DNA of 64,000 nt from Moorella sp. E308F (lineage in GTDB: Bacteria; Bacillota; DSM-521; Neomoorellales; Neomoorellaceae), in NCBI RefSeq assembly GCF_006538365.1, contig NZ_BJKN01000001.1, positions 62,001-126,000 on the forward strand, in the 5' to 3' direction. The notes below the pieces were generated by a model that saw only the letters and a list, made by a program, of their open reading frames with translations, was not told where the DNA came from and ran no database searches. Positions 1-8,336 of this stretch are shown here, piece after piece. The translations under genes and the position numbers were made by a program. Position 1 is the stretch's first letter. Every line of letters starts with the position of its first letter.

Positions 1-1
1 C

Positions 2-385
2 AAGGGCACGGTAGTCGAGGATGCCGTCGAGGCCAATTTCAAAGGGGAAACCATGGAGGTTGGCCTGTATCTGGCCATGGCCCGCCAGGCCATGCGGGAA
101 GGCTATCCCGAGGTGGCCCTGGTCCTGGAAAAAATCGCCTGGGAAGAAGCCGAGCACGCCGCCCACTTTGCCGAACTGAATGGCAAAATTAGCGCCAGCA
201 CCAAGGAAAACCTGGAAAAGATGCTGGCCGGCGAGCTGGGAGCCAACAAAGGCAAGCGCGAAGCCGCTGTCAAGGCCAAGGAAAACAACATCGACCATGC
301 CCACGACTTCTTTGACGAGTCCTCCCGGGACGAAGGCCGCCACGCCCTGGCCCTGGAAGGCCTGCTTAATCGCTACTTCAAGTAA
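2..385 (+). CDS. Rubrerythrin-family ferritin-like protein (5' end outside window)
   Basis: This is the C-terminal 127 residues of a ferritin-like diiron protein of the rubrerythrin/NADH-peroxidase group, which reduces peroxide in anaerobes. The frame is open to the left edge, so the true start is outside; the ATG at 53 is only an internal Met. Diiron-type helices are visible: an ExxxE pattern around '[10 protein letters not shown]', 'EEAEHAAHF' and '[12 protein letters not shown]', the latter being the ExxH-like closing motif. No C-terminal CxxC rubredoxin domain follows 'LLNRYFK', so if a rubredoxin domain exists it is N-terminal (reverse rubrerythrin). Exact subtype cannot be settled from the fragment. 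A strong hairpin terminator follows at 421. Confidence 0.85.
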   Translation, partial: KGTVVEDAVEANFKGETMEVGLYLAMARQAMREGYPEVALVLEKIAWEEAEHAAHFAELNGKISASTKENLEKMLAGELGANKGKREAAVKAKENNIDHAHDFFDESSRDEGRHALALEGLLNRYFK

Positions 386-420
386 ATAGGGCTGCATTAC
401 TGAAAAGGGCGTACACACTT

Positions 421-448
421 AAAGCCGGGGAATATTCCCCGGCTTTTT
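421..448. terminator. Rho-independent terminator between convergent genes
   Basis: A perfect inverted repeat (AAAGCCGGGG / CCCCGGCTTT) with a short AATATT loop is followed by a T run on the plus strand. It lies just after the rubrerythrin stop and before the 3' end of the convergent gerAB gene. The plus-strand T run is the better one. Confidence 0.85.
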
Positions 449-472
449 GCCTGGATTTGCCGTCCGGTGCTA

Positions 473-1567
473 TCAGGAAGATCCGGCGGGAGGAAAACGT
501 ATGCTAGCAATAAGATAGAGGATTGCTGGTATAATCAGCAAGTAAGCAAAGCCCAGGGGTTGGAGGAAGAAAAAAAAGCTTTTCACTTCCAGGTTGTTCC
601 CTGGATGCCGGGCCAGAAAATAGACCAGAGGCAACTGGTAAAAAGCCAGCAGGCGATAGTCTTTTAAATCGAACATGCGCCCGGCCAGGTAAGCGCTGGC
701 CCAGAGAAGAGCTGCGACCGTAGGAAACGCCAGAATAATCCACAGGGAGATAAAAACCAGGCTGGTGCGTTCAATAAAGGTGCCGGCAAACTCGGCCAGC
801 TGGGTGACACTTAACCCCGGAATTAAAGCATACTTAAGGAGCTCAATTCCTAAAACTCCCTGGCAGGTGGTCAGGACAGTGATTACGACGACCATTACCA
901 CCAGGTAACCCCGGCTGGCAGCCTGCCAGGCTTCCCGGGGTTGCTGCAAGAATGGCACCAGGATTAGAAACAAGCTCATTTCTTCGGCATTGCTAATGCG
1001 CCAGAAGGCCAGGCGCAGGACCGGCCAGGGTCCTCTGGGTAATATTGGTAAGAAATTGTCAAAGCGAAGATGGGGCAGGACCAGTAAAAAAAGGATCATA
1101 ATCAACGGTAAAGTGACTATGATGATAATAATGCAGGCGCGCGCCAGGGGTTCCAGGCCCCGGCTGGCTAGGTAGGCTGCCGCAATAAGTAAAGATAAAA
1201 TGATAACTTCGGCCGGCGTACGCGCCAGCAGGGAATTTTTGATTACATCAGTAGTAACCCGCGTAACGTGGGCCGTCAAAGCAAGCCAGTAAAAAAGTAA
1301 ACCTAAACTCAGGGGCCAGGCCACCCAGCGGCCGGCAATTTGCCGGCTGAAGCCGAAAAAATCCTGCCGGGGAAACTTCATGGCCAGGCGGGTAAGAATG
1401 TATATTGCTCCCAGGCTGAAAAAAGTCTCCAGGGGTGAAACCAGCCACATGTCCACCCCCACCTGATCGGCTATGTCCCTGGCGCCGATTAAGGTCCCAA
1501 CTTCGATCATTGCGGCTACAGTTAAAAAGAAGGCCTCGCTGGTACCAATTCTTTCTTGCGATAGCAT
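473..1567 (-). CDS. gerAB: Spore germination permease GerAB
   Basis: A 364-residue polytopic membrane protein of the GerAB/YndE endospore germination family (APC-superfamily fold), the subunit thought to bind the amino-acid germinant in the spore inner membrane. About ten hydrophobic segments span the whole length. The N-terminus (SQERIGTSEAFFLTVA) and the central 'SNAEEMSLFL' segment are family-like. Its ATG directly follows the gerAC stop codon, so it is the last gene of a gerAA-gerAC-gerAB operon. Order A-C-B differs from the A-B-C order of the Bacillus subtilis gerA operon. Germinant identity cannot be inferred. Confidence 0.9.
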   Translation of the reverse strand: MLSQERIGTSEAFFLTVAAMIEVGTLIGARDIADQVGVDMWLVSPLETFFSLGAIYILTRLAMKFPRQDFFGFSRQIAGRWVAWPLSLGLLFYWLALTAHVTRVTTDVIKNSLLARTPAEVIILSLLIAAAYLASRGLEPLARACIIIIIVTLPLIMILFLLVLPHLRFDNFLPILPRGPWPVLRLAFWRISNAEEMSLFLILVPFLQQPREAWQAASRGYLVVMVVVITVLTTCQGVLGIELLKYALIPGLSVTQLAEFAGTFIERTSLVFISLWIILAFPTVAALLWASAYLAGRMFDLKDYRLLAFYQLPLVYFLARHPGNNLEVKSFFFFLQPLGFAYLLIIPAILYLIASIRFPPAGSS

Positions 1568-2746
1568 TTAGCTCACCATTCCTGTACCCCTGATGCTTAC
1601 CTTTACCTGTACAGTAACCGGTAGACTGGGGTATATTTGCCGCCACTGCCCTTTCATAGCTTCCCACTGGTGCGGCCTAACTTTTTCCACCTTGCGACCA
1701 AAGCCCAGTACATCAGCCTGGTACTGTTGCTGTAACTTGCCCAGTACCTCCCTGATACGCTCCTCCATTAGTCTGGCCGCCCTGTTTTCCACTTGCTGCA
1801 GGTCGCCAGCTGCAAACAACCTGGGATTGCCCATTTTTTCAGCTATTTTACCTTCAACCTTTATTTTTATAGTAAAACTTAATTTATCTTCTTCTATTAC
1901 AGGCTTTACTTGCGCCTGGAGCTTATTAAATTCTACACTTAATGTTTGCTGTAACTCCGGTACCGGTACTACTAGAATGTCGCAACCTTTAGTTTCCCCG
2001 GTGATCCAGAGGGCGGCCTGGGTTTCTTGGGGAGTGAGCCACCCCACCAGCCGTCCTTCGCGAATTACACCGGCACCGCTGACTTCTAATTTTTGCCCTG
2101 GAACCATCTTTACCCTTGAAAGTAAGATATCTTGGCCGGCGTTCAGGGCGGCCAGCACTTCAGCTAAAGAATGCTTGACAAAACGGGAAGTCTTAATAAC
2201 TTGCTGCATCTGTTCATGTAAAAACATGCTGACACTGCGGGCAAATTCGGGACGGGCTTCCATTATACCCCCGGCAGGCCCCTCGGCCAGCAGGACATTA
2301 ATAGCTAGATAGCTTTCCCGATTGCGGGCCCACCAATCTAATACCGACTTTAAATCACCCCGGCGGGCCAGTTCTTCGCCTATGAGCAGTATTTTTTGGT
2401 GGCCAAAGAAAAGGGTCCGTTCCGAACGGGTAGCCGCCTTATTTATGGCCTCGGCAAAGGTAGTTCCAGTCAAAGCCAGACGCCAGGTCGGCATGGTATT
2501 CTCATCTTGCCCTTCGCCACCGCCACCACCGCCCCCACCCCTGGTAACCATGCGGCGCAGGATCGGCATTTCCAGGGTAATTTTCCAAAGTTCCGTCACC
2601 GCCAAATCACCACCGGCAGCAGCCAGGTCAACTGCCGCCCCCAGCACCAGGGCCCGGCGTTCCAGGTCTTTGTTATCCCAGCAGCCGGCGGTAAATATTA
2701 TTAATGATAGAAGGAAAACAGCCCGGTACAGGTTCCTCCGGTTCAT
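1568..2746 (-). CDS. gerAC: Spore germination lipoprotein GerAC (Ger(x)C family)
   Basis: A 392-residue Ger(x)C protein: a positively charged N-terminus, a hydrophobic segment and a lipobox TAGC with the lipidated Cys at residue 22, then the characteristic 'CWDNKDLERRALVLGAAVD' start of the mature protein. It is predicted to be lipid-anchored on the outer face of the spore inner membrane and needed for the germinant receptor. Residues 70-77 are eight consecutive glycines, an insertion not expected in the family. ATG overlaps the gerAA stop by four bases (ATGA), indicating translational coupling. The C-terminal part ('VQVKVSIRGTGMVS') is intact. Confidence 0.93.
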   Translation of the reverse strand: MNRRNLYRAVFLLSLIIFTAGCWDNKDLERRALVLGAAVDLAAAGGDLAVTELWKITLEMPILRRMVTRGGGGGGGGEGQDENTMPTWRLALTGTTFAEAINKAATRSERTLFFGHQKILLIGEELARRGDLKSVLDWWARNRESYLAINVLLAEGPAGGIMEARPEFARSVSMFLHEQMQQVIKTSRFVKHSLAEVLAALNAGQDILLSRVKMVPGQKLEVSGAGVIREGRLVGWLTPQETQAALWITGETKGCDILVVPVPELQQTLSVEFNKLQAQVKPVIEEDKLSFTIKIKVEGKIAEKMGNPRLFAAGDLQQVENRAARLMEERIREVLGKLQQQYQADVLGFGRKVEKVRPHQWEAMKGQWRQIYPSLPVTVQVKVSIRGTGMVS

Positions 2747-4317
2747 CGCTTTTTATTACCTCTACCTATGCGCCTGGCTTCCAAAGGCTTGTGATAAACC
2801 GGGCGGAGGCGCTCCCTGAAAAGGGCGGCCCGGTAAATACTATCTTTAAGATCCGCTGCTGTCCAGGGTGCCCAGGGTTTAAGATAAGGCACACCGAAGC
2901 TTTTTAAAGAAACCATATGGGTAAGGATTAGCATTAACCCTAAAATAACACCATAAAGGCCAAAAATTGCCGCCATGATCATTAAAAAGAAACGCAAGAT
3001 CCGTAAGGAGATAGCGGCGTCATAACTGGGAACGACAAACCCGGCTATAGCTGTCAGCGCCACAACAATTACCATGGCCGAGCTGACAATACCCGCCTGG
3101 ACCGCCGCCTGGCCCAAAATAAGCGCCCCAACAACACCCAGGGTTTCCCCCAGAGGACCTGGCAGGCGGATACCCGCTTCCCGCAACAGTTCCAGGACGC
3201 TTTCCATGATAAAGGCCTCGATAATAGTTGGAAAAGGTAGACCTTCACGACCGGCGCCGATGGAAATGGCCAGGGAGGTAGGGATCATTTCCGGCGTAAA
3301 GGATACCATGGCAATGTAGAAGGACGGTAGCAGCAGGGCCAGGAAAGAGCCGACAAAACGCAAGGTGCGAATCAGGACGGCAATAAACCAGCGGTGGTAA
3401 TGATCTTCCGGGCTATGCATTAAGGAGTTGAAAGTCGCAGGTACAATCAGGGCAAAAGGTGTATTATCGGTTAGAATAACTACCCGCCCTTCCAGAAGGG
3501 CGGCGGCAGCTTCATCGGGCCTTTCGGTGTTCTGGATCTGGGCAAAGGGGGAATACCATTTATCCTCGATAAACTGCTCGATATAGGCGCTTTCAAGGAT
3601 ACCATCGATATCGATTACGTTGAGGCGCTGCTCCACTTCAGTGATCAACCCGGGGTTAGCTATACCCTCAATGTACATTAAACCAACTGTCGTCTGGCTG
3701 CGCCGGCCTAAAAAATAAGTCTTTAATTTAAGCTGGGGGTCCCGCAGGCGGCGCCGCAAGAGGGCCGTATTGGTCCGCAGGCAATCAGAAAAACCCTCCC
3801 GGGAACCCCTGATCAAGGCTTCGGTAGGCGGCTCTTCCACCCCCCGGTATTCCCACCCACAAACCTCAATAGCCAGGGCCCGTTTGATACCATCCAGGAA
3901 AAATAAAGCAAAGCCGCTCAGGATACAGCGTGCCGCTTCCCGGAATTCAAGGATTTCCCGCACATTGGCTACAGTTAAAAGGGAGTCCCTGACCTGGCGG
4001 TAGAGTTCATAAGGTGCCCCCGTCAATACTGGCATCGCCTGGGGCCCTTCCAGGAGGATTGACTTCATAATCTGATCATTGACTAGATCATTATTTACCA
4101 GCCCGTCGACATAAACAAGAGCCGCCTGATGCCCCATAACCCCGCCAATTCGCATCCGCCTGAAGACAACATCCTGGCAGTCGGCAAAAATGGCTTGTAA
4201 AGTTTCTAGATTAACCGCCAAACTATATTGCAACGGCAGTGCTGCCGCTTGCCCTTCATCGACCAGGGGAACGGCCTTATTCCTATGTCCCAGGTAACGC
4301 CAGGATTTATTAGCCAC
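2743..4317 (-). CDS. gerAA: Spore germination protein GerAA
   Basis: A 524-residue GerAA/SpoVAF-family subunit of the spore germinant receptor. A large soluble N-terminal domain (about residues 1-290) is followed by several membrane segments and the family signatures 'PFPTIIEAFIMESV', 'SSAMVIVVALTAIAGFVVPS' and the C-terminal 'SFGVPYLKPWAP'. The start is GTG, 10 bases behind a strong AAAGGAGGAG site. First gene of gerAA-gerAC-gerAB. The operon would be expected to be expressed in the forespore under sigma-G; I could not identify a convincing sigma-G promoter in the AT-rich 160 bases upstream. Confidence 0.95.
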   Translation of the reverse strand: MANKSWRYLGHRNKAVPLVDEGQAAALPLQYSLAVNLETLQAIFADCQDVVFRRMRIGGVMGHQAALVYVDGLVNNDLVNDQIMKSILLEGPQAMPVLTGAPYELYRQVRDSLLTVANVREILEFREAARCILSGFALFFLDGIKRALAIEVCGWEYRGVEEPPTEALIRGSREGFSDCLRTNTALLRRRLRDPQLKLKTYFLGRRSQTTVGLMYIEGIANPGLITEVEQRLNVIDIDGILESAYIEQFIEDKWYSPFAQIQNTERPDEAAAALLEGRVVILTDNTPFALIVPATFNSLMHSPEDHYHRWFIAVLIRTLRFVGSFLALLLPSFYIAMVSFTPEMIPTSLAISIGAGREGLPFPTIIEAFIMESVLELLREAGIRLPGPLGETLGVVGALILGQAAVQAGIVSSAMVIVVALTAIAGFVVPSYDAAISLRILRFFLMIMAAIFGLYGVILGLMLILTHMVSLKSFGVPYLKPWAPWTAADLKDSIYRAALFRERLRPVYHKPLEARRIGRGNKKR

Positions 4318-4480
4318 CAGGATTTCTCCTCCTTTAAATGCTATTTTTATCTTGCCTGGAAAAATAGTAAAATATAACCTGGAAAGCTCAGCGATACCTG
4401 TTTTAGAAAGTTAAAGAAAAGTTATAGCAAACTACCGAGAAGTCATATGGATATTTTCCAGCGTAAAGAAAAAAGCTGCA

Positions 4481-4509
4481 TTGACTTCACCCGATTTTTG
4501 GGTTATAAT
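4481..4509 (+). promoter_or_regulatory. Sigma-A promoter of tRNA-Pro
   Basis: TTGACT at 4481-4486 and TATAAT at 4504-4509 with an exact 17-base spacer, ending 12 bases before the mature tRNA 5' end. This is a near-consensus housekeeping promoter as expected for a stable RNA. Confidence 0.88.
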
Positions 4510-4521
4510 AAATTTTGCTGT

Positions 4522-4600
4522 CGGGATGTAGCTCAGCTTGGCTTAGAGCGCACGGTTCGGGACCGTGAGGTCGCTGGTTCGAATCCAGTCATCCCGACCA
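4522..4600 (+). tRNA. tRNA-Pro (anticodon CGG)
   Basis: The cloverleaf can be drawn by eye: acceptor stem CGGGATG / CATCCCG, D arm GCTC...GAGC, anticodon stem CACGG / CCGTG with loop TTCGGGA (anticodon CGG, proline CCG codons), and T arm CTGG-TTCGAAT-CCAG. Discriminator A is followed by an encoded CCA at 4598-4600. It has its own promoter and terminator, so it is a single-gene transcript. Confidence 0.96.
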
Positions 4601-4616
4601 TTGTTTTCGAAAGATA

Positions 4617-4655
4617 AAAGGCCTATCTCATCAAGAGATGGGCCTTTTTATTTTT
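4617..4655 (+). terminator. Terminator of tRNA-Pro
   Basis: AAAAGGCCTATCTC pairs with GAGATGGGCCTTTT (14 pairs including one G-T), with an ATCAA loop and a T-rich tail. Confidence 0.9.
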
Positions 4656-4720
4656 AGGTCATCACTATTTGAGGCGGCCGACATAGGATATATTGAAACC
4701 AATCAAGGAGGGGAAGTTAC

Positions 4721-4801
4721 ATGGGCGGCCTCACCCTGGATAGACGTTTTGCTTTCATCCTTTTCCTCATCCTCATCCTGCTGTTCTTCGGTGACAATTA
4801 A
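4721..4801 (+). CDS. 26-residue single-pass membrane peptide (YjcZ-like tiny sporulation type)
   Basis: A strong AAGGAGGGG site 7 bases before ATG opens a 26-codon frame: a short polar head (MGGLTLDRRF), then an uninterrupted hydrophobic segment (AFILFLILILLFF) and the tail GDN. This layout of Gly-rich head, one transmembrane helix and near-immediate stop resembles the tiny YjcZ-type sporulation peptides of Firmicutes, but sequence alone cannot prove membership. No strong promoter was identified; it lies 66 bases after the tRNA terminator. Its excellent ribosome binding site is the main evidence that it is expressed. Confidence 0.65.
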   Translation: MGGLTLDRRFAFILFLILILLFFGDN

Positions 4802-4845
4802 ACAATTAAATTTTAGTCCGGGGCCGGGGCAACCCGGCCCTTTTG

Positions 4846-5310
4846 TTACACCAGGCCGGGGAAAGCAAGCTGGCGCAGGGCTTCGTAGAGGACCAGGGCG
4901 ACGGTATTGGCTAGATTAAGGGAGCGAAGCCCCGGGCGCATGGGGATACGCAATACCCTCTCCCCCGCCGGCTCCAGGATGGAGGCCGGCAGGCCCCGGG
5001 TTTCGGGGCCAAAAACGAGAAAGTCCCCCGGACGATAATTGACATCCGTATAATAGCGATGGCCCCTGGTCGACAGGTAGTAACAGGTGGCCTGGGGGTA
5101 GGTTTCCAGGAAAGACTGCCAGCTGTTGTGTTCATGGATAGTTACTTCATCCCAGTAATCCAGACCGGCGCGTTTCAAGTGCTTCTCATCCAGGCGAAAA
5201 CCCAGAGGATGGATTAAGTGCAAAACCGTCCCCGTAGCCGCGCAGGTACGGGCAATATTGCCGGTATTCTGGGGGATTTCCGGCTGGTAGAGGACAACGT
5301 GCAGCGGCAA
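4846..5310 (-). CDS. trmL: tRNA (cytidine/uridine-2'-O-)-methyltransferase TrmL (SPOUT family)
   Basis: A 154-residue SPOUT-class RNA 2'-O-methyltransferase of the TrmL/YibK type, which methylates the wobble nucleotide of tRNA-Leu species using SAM. Typical motifs are the N-terminal 'VVLYQPEIPQNTGNIART', the trefoil-knot 'LVFGPETRGLP' and the C-terminal 'SLNLANTVALVLYEALRQ'. I place the start at TTG 5310, because AAAGGAGA at 5328-5321 lies 10 bases upstream of it and the protein then begins LPLHVVLYQPE as in relatives; an ATG at 5343 would put the binding site inside the gene. Confidence 0.9.
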   Translation of the reverse strand: MPLHVVLYQPEIPQNTGNIARTCAATGTVLHLIHPLGFRLDEKHLKRAGLDYWDEVTIHEHNSWQSFLETYPQATCYYLSTRGHRYYTDVNYRPGDFLVFGPETRGLPASILEPAGERVLRIPMRPGLRSLNLANTVALVLYEALRQLAFPGLV

Positions 5311-5387
5311 GGTAACCCAATCTCCTTTGTAAATGTCTTTCATGCTTCACGGGCGGTATCCAGCCCGAGTGGAGAGATTTTCTTAAA

Positions 5388-5669
5388 CTATAGTAACTCC
5401 GTATGATAATCCACCAGCTCAATATCCCCTTGCGCCTCCAAAAAGTCCAGGATCGCGGCCATGACCTGGTCGGCATGGCTGCCGGCGGTGCTGACGCAGG
5501 CAATGCCCACCTCGGCTTCCTGGTGGCTGTCGTGACGCCCTACTTCGGCGGCGGCGACGTTAAAGCGGTTGTGCAAACGTGTGAGTAAACTCTTTAATAC
5601 CCGCCGTTTATCCTTTAAACTCCTTGCCCCGGCAATACGCAAGGTTGCCTGGCTTACCCCAATTACCAT
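5388..5669 (-). CDS. YlxP-like DUF503 family protein
   Basis: A 93-residue DUF503 protein. The family pattern is clear: 'SLKDKRRVLKSLLTRLHNRFNVAAAEV', then '...AEVGIACVST' and a C-terminal helix. In many Firmicutes a DUF503 gene (ylxP) sits in the nusA-infB-rbfA region and is thought to relate to ribosome function; here it stands outside that context, between trmL and aconitase. No catalytic motif is known. Divergent from the aconitase gene with about 90 bases between. Confidence 0.8.
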   Translation of the reverse strand: MVIGVSQATLRIAGARSLKDKRRVLKSLLTRLHNRFNVAAAEVGRHDSHQEAEVGIACVSTAGSHADQVMAAILDFLEAQGDIELVDYHTELL

Positions 5670-5692
5670 CAGGGTTCATCCCCTTCCCCGGG

Positions 5693-5721
5693 TTCACATT
5701 CCGGCCTGCTTCTGTTATATT
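5693..5721 (+). promoter_or_regulatory. Probable sigma-A promoter of aconitase
   Basis: TTCACA (5693-5698) and TATATT (5716-5721) with a 17-base spacer, 38 bases before the GTG start. An alternative -10 (TATAAT at 5721-5726) has a perfect hexamer but too long a spacer. Confidence 0.5.
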
Positions 5722-5758
5722 ATAATGGATTATAGCCTTTGGGAAAGGAGGAAATACC

Positions 5759-7684
5759 GTGGGCCAGAATTTAGCCCAGAAAATAATCAGCCAGCACCTG
5801 GTGGCCGGCAGGATGGTGCCGGGGGAGGAAGTCGCCATCCGCATCGACCAGACCCTGACCCAGGATGCCACCGGCACCATGGCCTACCTGCAGCTGGAAG
5901 CCATGGGCATCCCCCGGGTGCGGACCAAACTTTCTGTCAGCTATGTCGACCATAATACCCTCCAGACCGGCTTTGAAAACGCCGATGACCACCTTTTCCT
6001 GCAGAGCATAGCCGCTAAATACGGCATTATCTTTTCCCGCCCCGGTAACGGCATCTGCCATCAGGTTCACCTGGAGCGCTTTGCCGTCCCGGGGACAACC
6101 CTCCTGGGCTCCGACAGCCATACCCCTACCGCCGGCGGGGTGGGCGCCCTGGCTATAGGTGCCGGTGGCCTCGATGTCGCCGTGGCCATGGCCGGGGGAC
6201 CTTTTTATTTTAACATGCCGGCCGTGATCCGTGTCAATTTACACGGCCGTTTGTCCCCCTGGGTCAGCGCCAAGGATATTATCCTGGAGGTTTTGCGTCG
6301 CCTGACGGTCAAAGGCGGGGTAGGTAAAATCATCGAATACGGCGGGGATGGTGTCGCCACCCTTTCCGTACCGGAACGCGCCACCATTACCAATATGGGC
6401 GCCGAACTGGGCGCCACCACCTCCATCTTTCCCAGCGACGAGGTTACCCGGTCCTTCCTGGCCGCCCAGGGACGGCCTGATGACTGGGTGGAATTGCTGC
6501 CGGATGCCGATGCTACTTACGAGCAGGTCATTGACATCGACCTGGGAAGCCTGGAACCCCTGGTGGCCAGGCCCCACATGCCGGATAACGTGGCCACCGT
6601 CCGGGAAGTTGGCCCCATTAAAGTCAACCAGGTGGCCATAGGCAGCTGCACCAATTCTTCTTATACCGATCTCATGCGCGTGGCGGCCATCCTTAAAGGC
6701 AAGCGCGTCCACCCGGATGTCAGCCTGGTCATTGCCCCCGGTTCCCGCCAGGTCTTGCGTATGCTGGCGCAGAACGGCGCCCTGGCCGACCTGGTCACGG
6801 CGGGTGCCCGGATCCTTGAGTGCGCCTGCGGCCCCTGTATTGGTATGGGACAGGCCCCTCCTTCGGGCGGCGTTTCGGTGCGTACCTTCAACCGCAACTT
6901 CCAGGGTCGCAGCGGTACCGCTGACGCATTAGTCTACCTGGCCAGCCCGGAGGTTGCTGCCGCGACGGCTATCAACGGCTACTTAAGCGATCCCCGGGAA
7001 CTGGGTGACCCCATCAATATAACTTTACCGGCGAGCTTCCCCGTCGACGACGGCATGTTTATCTTCCCGCCGGAGGATGGTGCGCAGGTGGAGATCCGGC
7101 GCGGGCCCAACATCAAACCGCTGCCCTTACCCCAGCCGCCGGACCCGATGATCGAAGCGCCGGTAATCTTAAAGACGGGCGATAATATTACCACTGACCA
7201 TATTTCACCGGCCGGGGCCAAATACCTGCCCCTGCGTTCCAATATTCCCGCTCTGGCCGAGCACGCTTTCGAAGGGGTGGACCCCACCTTTGCCCGGCGG
7301 GCCAGGGAAGCCGGGCGGGGAATTATTCTCGGCGGGCAAAACTACGGCCAGGGTTCCAGCCGCGAGCATGCCGCCCTCTGCCCCATGTACCTGGGCATCA
7401 AGGCCGTCATCGCCAAATCCTTTGCCCGGATCCACCGCAGTAACCTGGTGAATTTCGGCATCCTGCCCCTAACCTTTGCCGACCCGGCCGATTATGACCG
7501 CATTGAAGCGGGTGATAGGCTGATCATTGATTTGCACGCCGGCCTGGAGCAGGATGAAATCGCCGTTACCAACGTTACCAGGGGCTTTACCTTTAAAGTA
7601 CGCCACGGCCTTTCCCCCCGCCAGCAGGCAATCATTTTAGCCGGCGGGCTATTAAATTACACCAGGCAACAGGCAGCGAAGTAA
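5759..7684 (+). CDS. Aconitate hydratase (single-chain, mitochondrial-like type)
   Basis: A 641-residue [4Fe-4S] aconitase that interconverts citrate and isocitrate. The three cluster cysteines are present: Cys297 in 'GSCTNSS', and Cys357 and Cys360 in 'CACGPC'. Active-site segments 'GSDSHTPTAGGVGALAIG', 'TGDNITTDHISPAG' and 'GGQNYGQGSSREHAA' are intact, with the swivelling LeuD-like domain fused at the C-terminus (about residues 470-641). Length fits the 640-residue short aconitase group, shorter than AcnA (about 890). The start is GTG behind AAAGGAGG (7-base spacing). In an acetogen it would serve the incomplete oxidative arm of the TCA cycle toward 2-oxoglutarate. Confidence 0.93.
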   Translation: MGQNLAQKIISQHLVAGRMVPGEEVAIRIDQTLTQDATGTMAYLQLEAMGIPRVRTKLSVSYVDHNTLQTGFENADDHLFLQSIAAKYGIIFSRPGNGICHQVHLERFAVPGTTLLGSDSHTPTAGGVGALAIGAGGLDVAVAMAGGPFYFNMPAVIRVNLHGRLSPWVSAKDIILEVLRRLTVKGGVGKIIEYGGDGVATLSVPERATITNMGAELGATTSIFPSDEVTRSFLAAQGRPDDWVELLPDADATYEQVIDIDLGSLEPLVARPHMPDNVATVREVGPIKVNQVAIGSCTNSSYTDLMRVAAILKGKRVHPDVSLVIAPGSRQVLRMLAQNGALADLVTAGARILECACGPCIGMGQAPPSGGVSVRTFNRNFQGRSGTADALVYLASPEVAAATAINGYLSDPRELGDPINITLPASFPVDDGMFIFPPEDGAQVEIRRGPNIKPLPLPQPPDPMIEAPVILKTGDNITTDHISPAGAKYLPLRSNIPALAEHAFEGVDPTFARRAREAGRGIILGGQNYGQGSSREHAALCPMYLGIKAVIAKSFARIHRSNLVNFGILPLTFADPADYDRIEAGDRLIIDLHAGLEQDEIAVTNVTRGFTFKVRHGLSPRQQAIILAGGLLNYTRQQAAK

Positions 7685-7713
7685 ATACCCCGGTGACATT
7701 TAACGGTTAATGG

Positions 7714-7756
7714 GGCTAGACCTGGTAGTATTTTACCGGTCTAGCCTTATTCTTTG
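7714..7756 (+). terminator. Terminator of aconitase
   Basis: GGCTAGACC (7714-7722) pairs with GGTCTAGCC (7738-7746), with further inner pairing (TGGTA/TTACC), followed by a T-rich tail. Confidence 0.85.
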
Positions 7757-7817
7757 TATGAAACTGCGCCTCTATTGCCTGCTTCATCTCCTGGAAAATG
7801 ATAGCGTAAAATTTAAC

Positions 7818-7854
7818 ATAAAAAGAGAGACCTAATATTAAAGGTCCCTCTTTC
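7818..7854 (-). terminator. Terminator after the ferredoxin-like gene
   Basis: Read on the minus strand, AAAGAGGGACC and GGTCTCTCTTT form an 11-position stem with one mismatch, followed by TTTAT. It lies about 30 bases past the stop of the frameshifted ferredoxin gene. Confidence 0.65.
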
Positions 7855-7885
7855 TTTCAGGCCGGCAATTTATTCCCTAAAAGCT

Positions 7886-8259
7886 TTACCCGTGGATCAG
7901 TACCGGCAGGCAGCGGGTGCAAACCCATGTGCTTTCGCCGTGGTGGCGGGCAAAGAGAAGGACGGCCCGGGTTTCATCGGCACCGCAACGCAGGCAACGG
8001 GGAGCCGTACCCTCTGCCCTTTTGGCAGCCAGATTCTCTTCGGCCGCAATGGGATCAAAGGCCGGCGCCTCCCGCTCCTCAATAGTCAGGGCCCCGGTGG
8101 GACATACGTTCAGGCAAACGCCGGCACCATCACACAGTTCCTCCCGCAGAACCCTGGCCTTACCGTCAATAATCTCAATGGCTCCCTCGGCGCAGGGCGA
8201 TACGCACAGGCCGCAGCCGGTGCATTTCTCTTCGTCTATAGGACAATCTTGCGTTTCAT
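7886..8259 (-). pseudogene. 4Fe-4S dicluster ferredoxin with a -1 frameshift near its N-terminus
   Basis: ATG at 8259 (good AGAAGGTGA site) opens MKRKIVL and stops at TAG after seven codons. Shifting by one base at about 8238-8244 opens a frame that reads IDEEKCTGCGLCVSPC and continues 115 codons to TAA at 7886. The shifted frame has no start codon of its own: an in-frame TGA lies just before it. It carries a complete CxxCxxCxxxC cluster motif, a second partial one (CDGAGVCLNVCP) and a C-terminal CxxC pair (CLRC...CTRC). It resembles the small ferredoxins near hydroxylamine reductase/hybrid-cluster genes. Either a real inactivating deletion, a sequencing error, or programmed frameshifting. 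Confidence 0.85.
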
Positions 8260-8298
8260 AAGATCACCTTCTTGGAAGACTTAGATTTTTATCAAGCT

Positions 8299-8336
8299 GC
8301 TTTGCTTACCTATATTTTATCTCCTTTAAGCAAAGC
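8299..8336 (-). repeat. Perfect 10-bp inverted repeat directly after the nth stop
   Basis: GCTTTGCTTA (8299-8308) and TAAGCAAAGC (8327-8336) flank an 18-base AT-rich loop containing AAAGGAGA on the minus strand. It starts at the base next to the nth stop codon and lies 40 bases before the ferredoxin start. No T run follows on the minus strand, so it is a stabilising or attenuating hairpin rather than a classic terminator. Confidence 0.6.
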
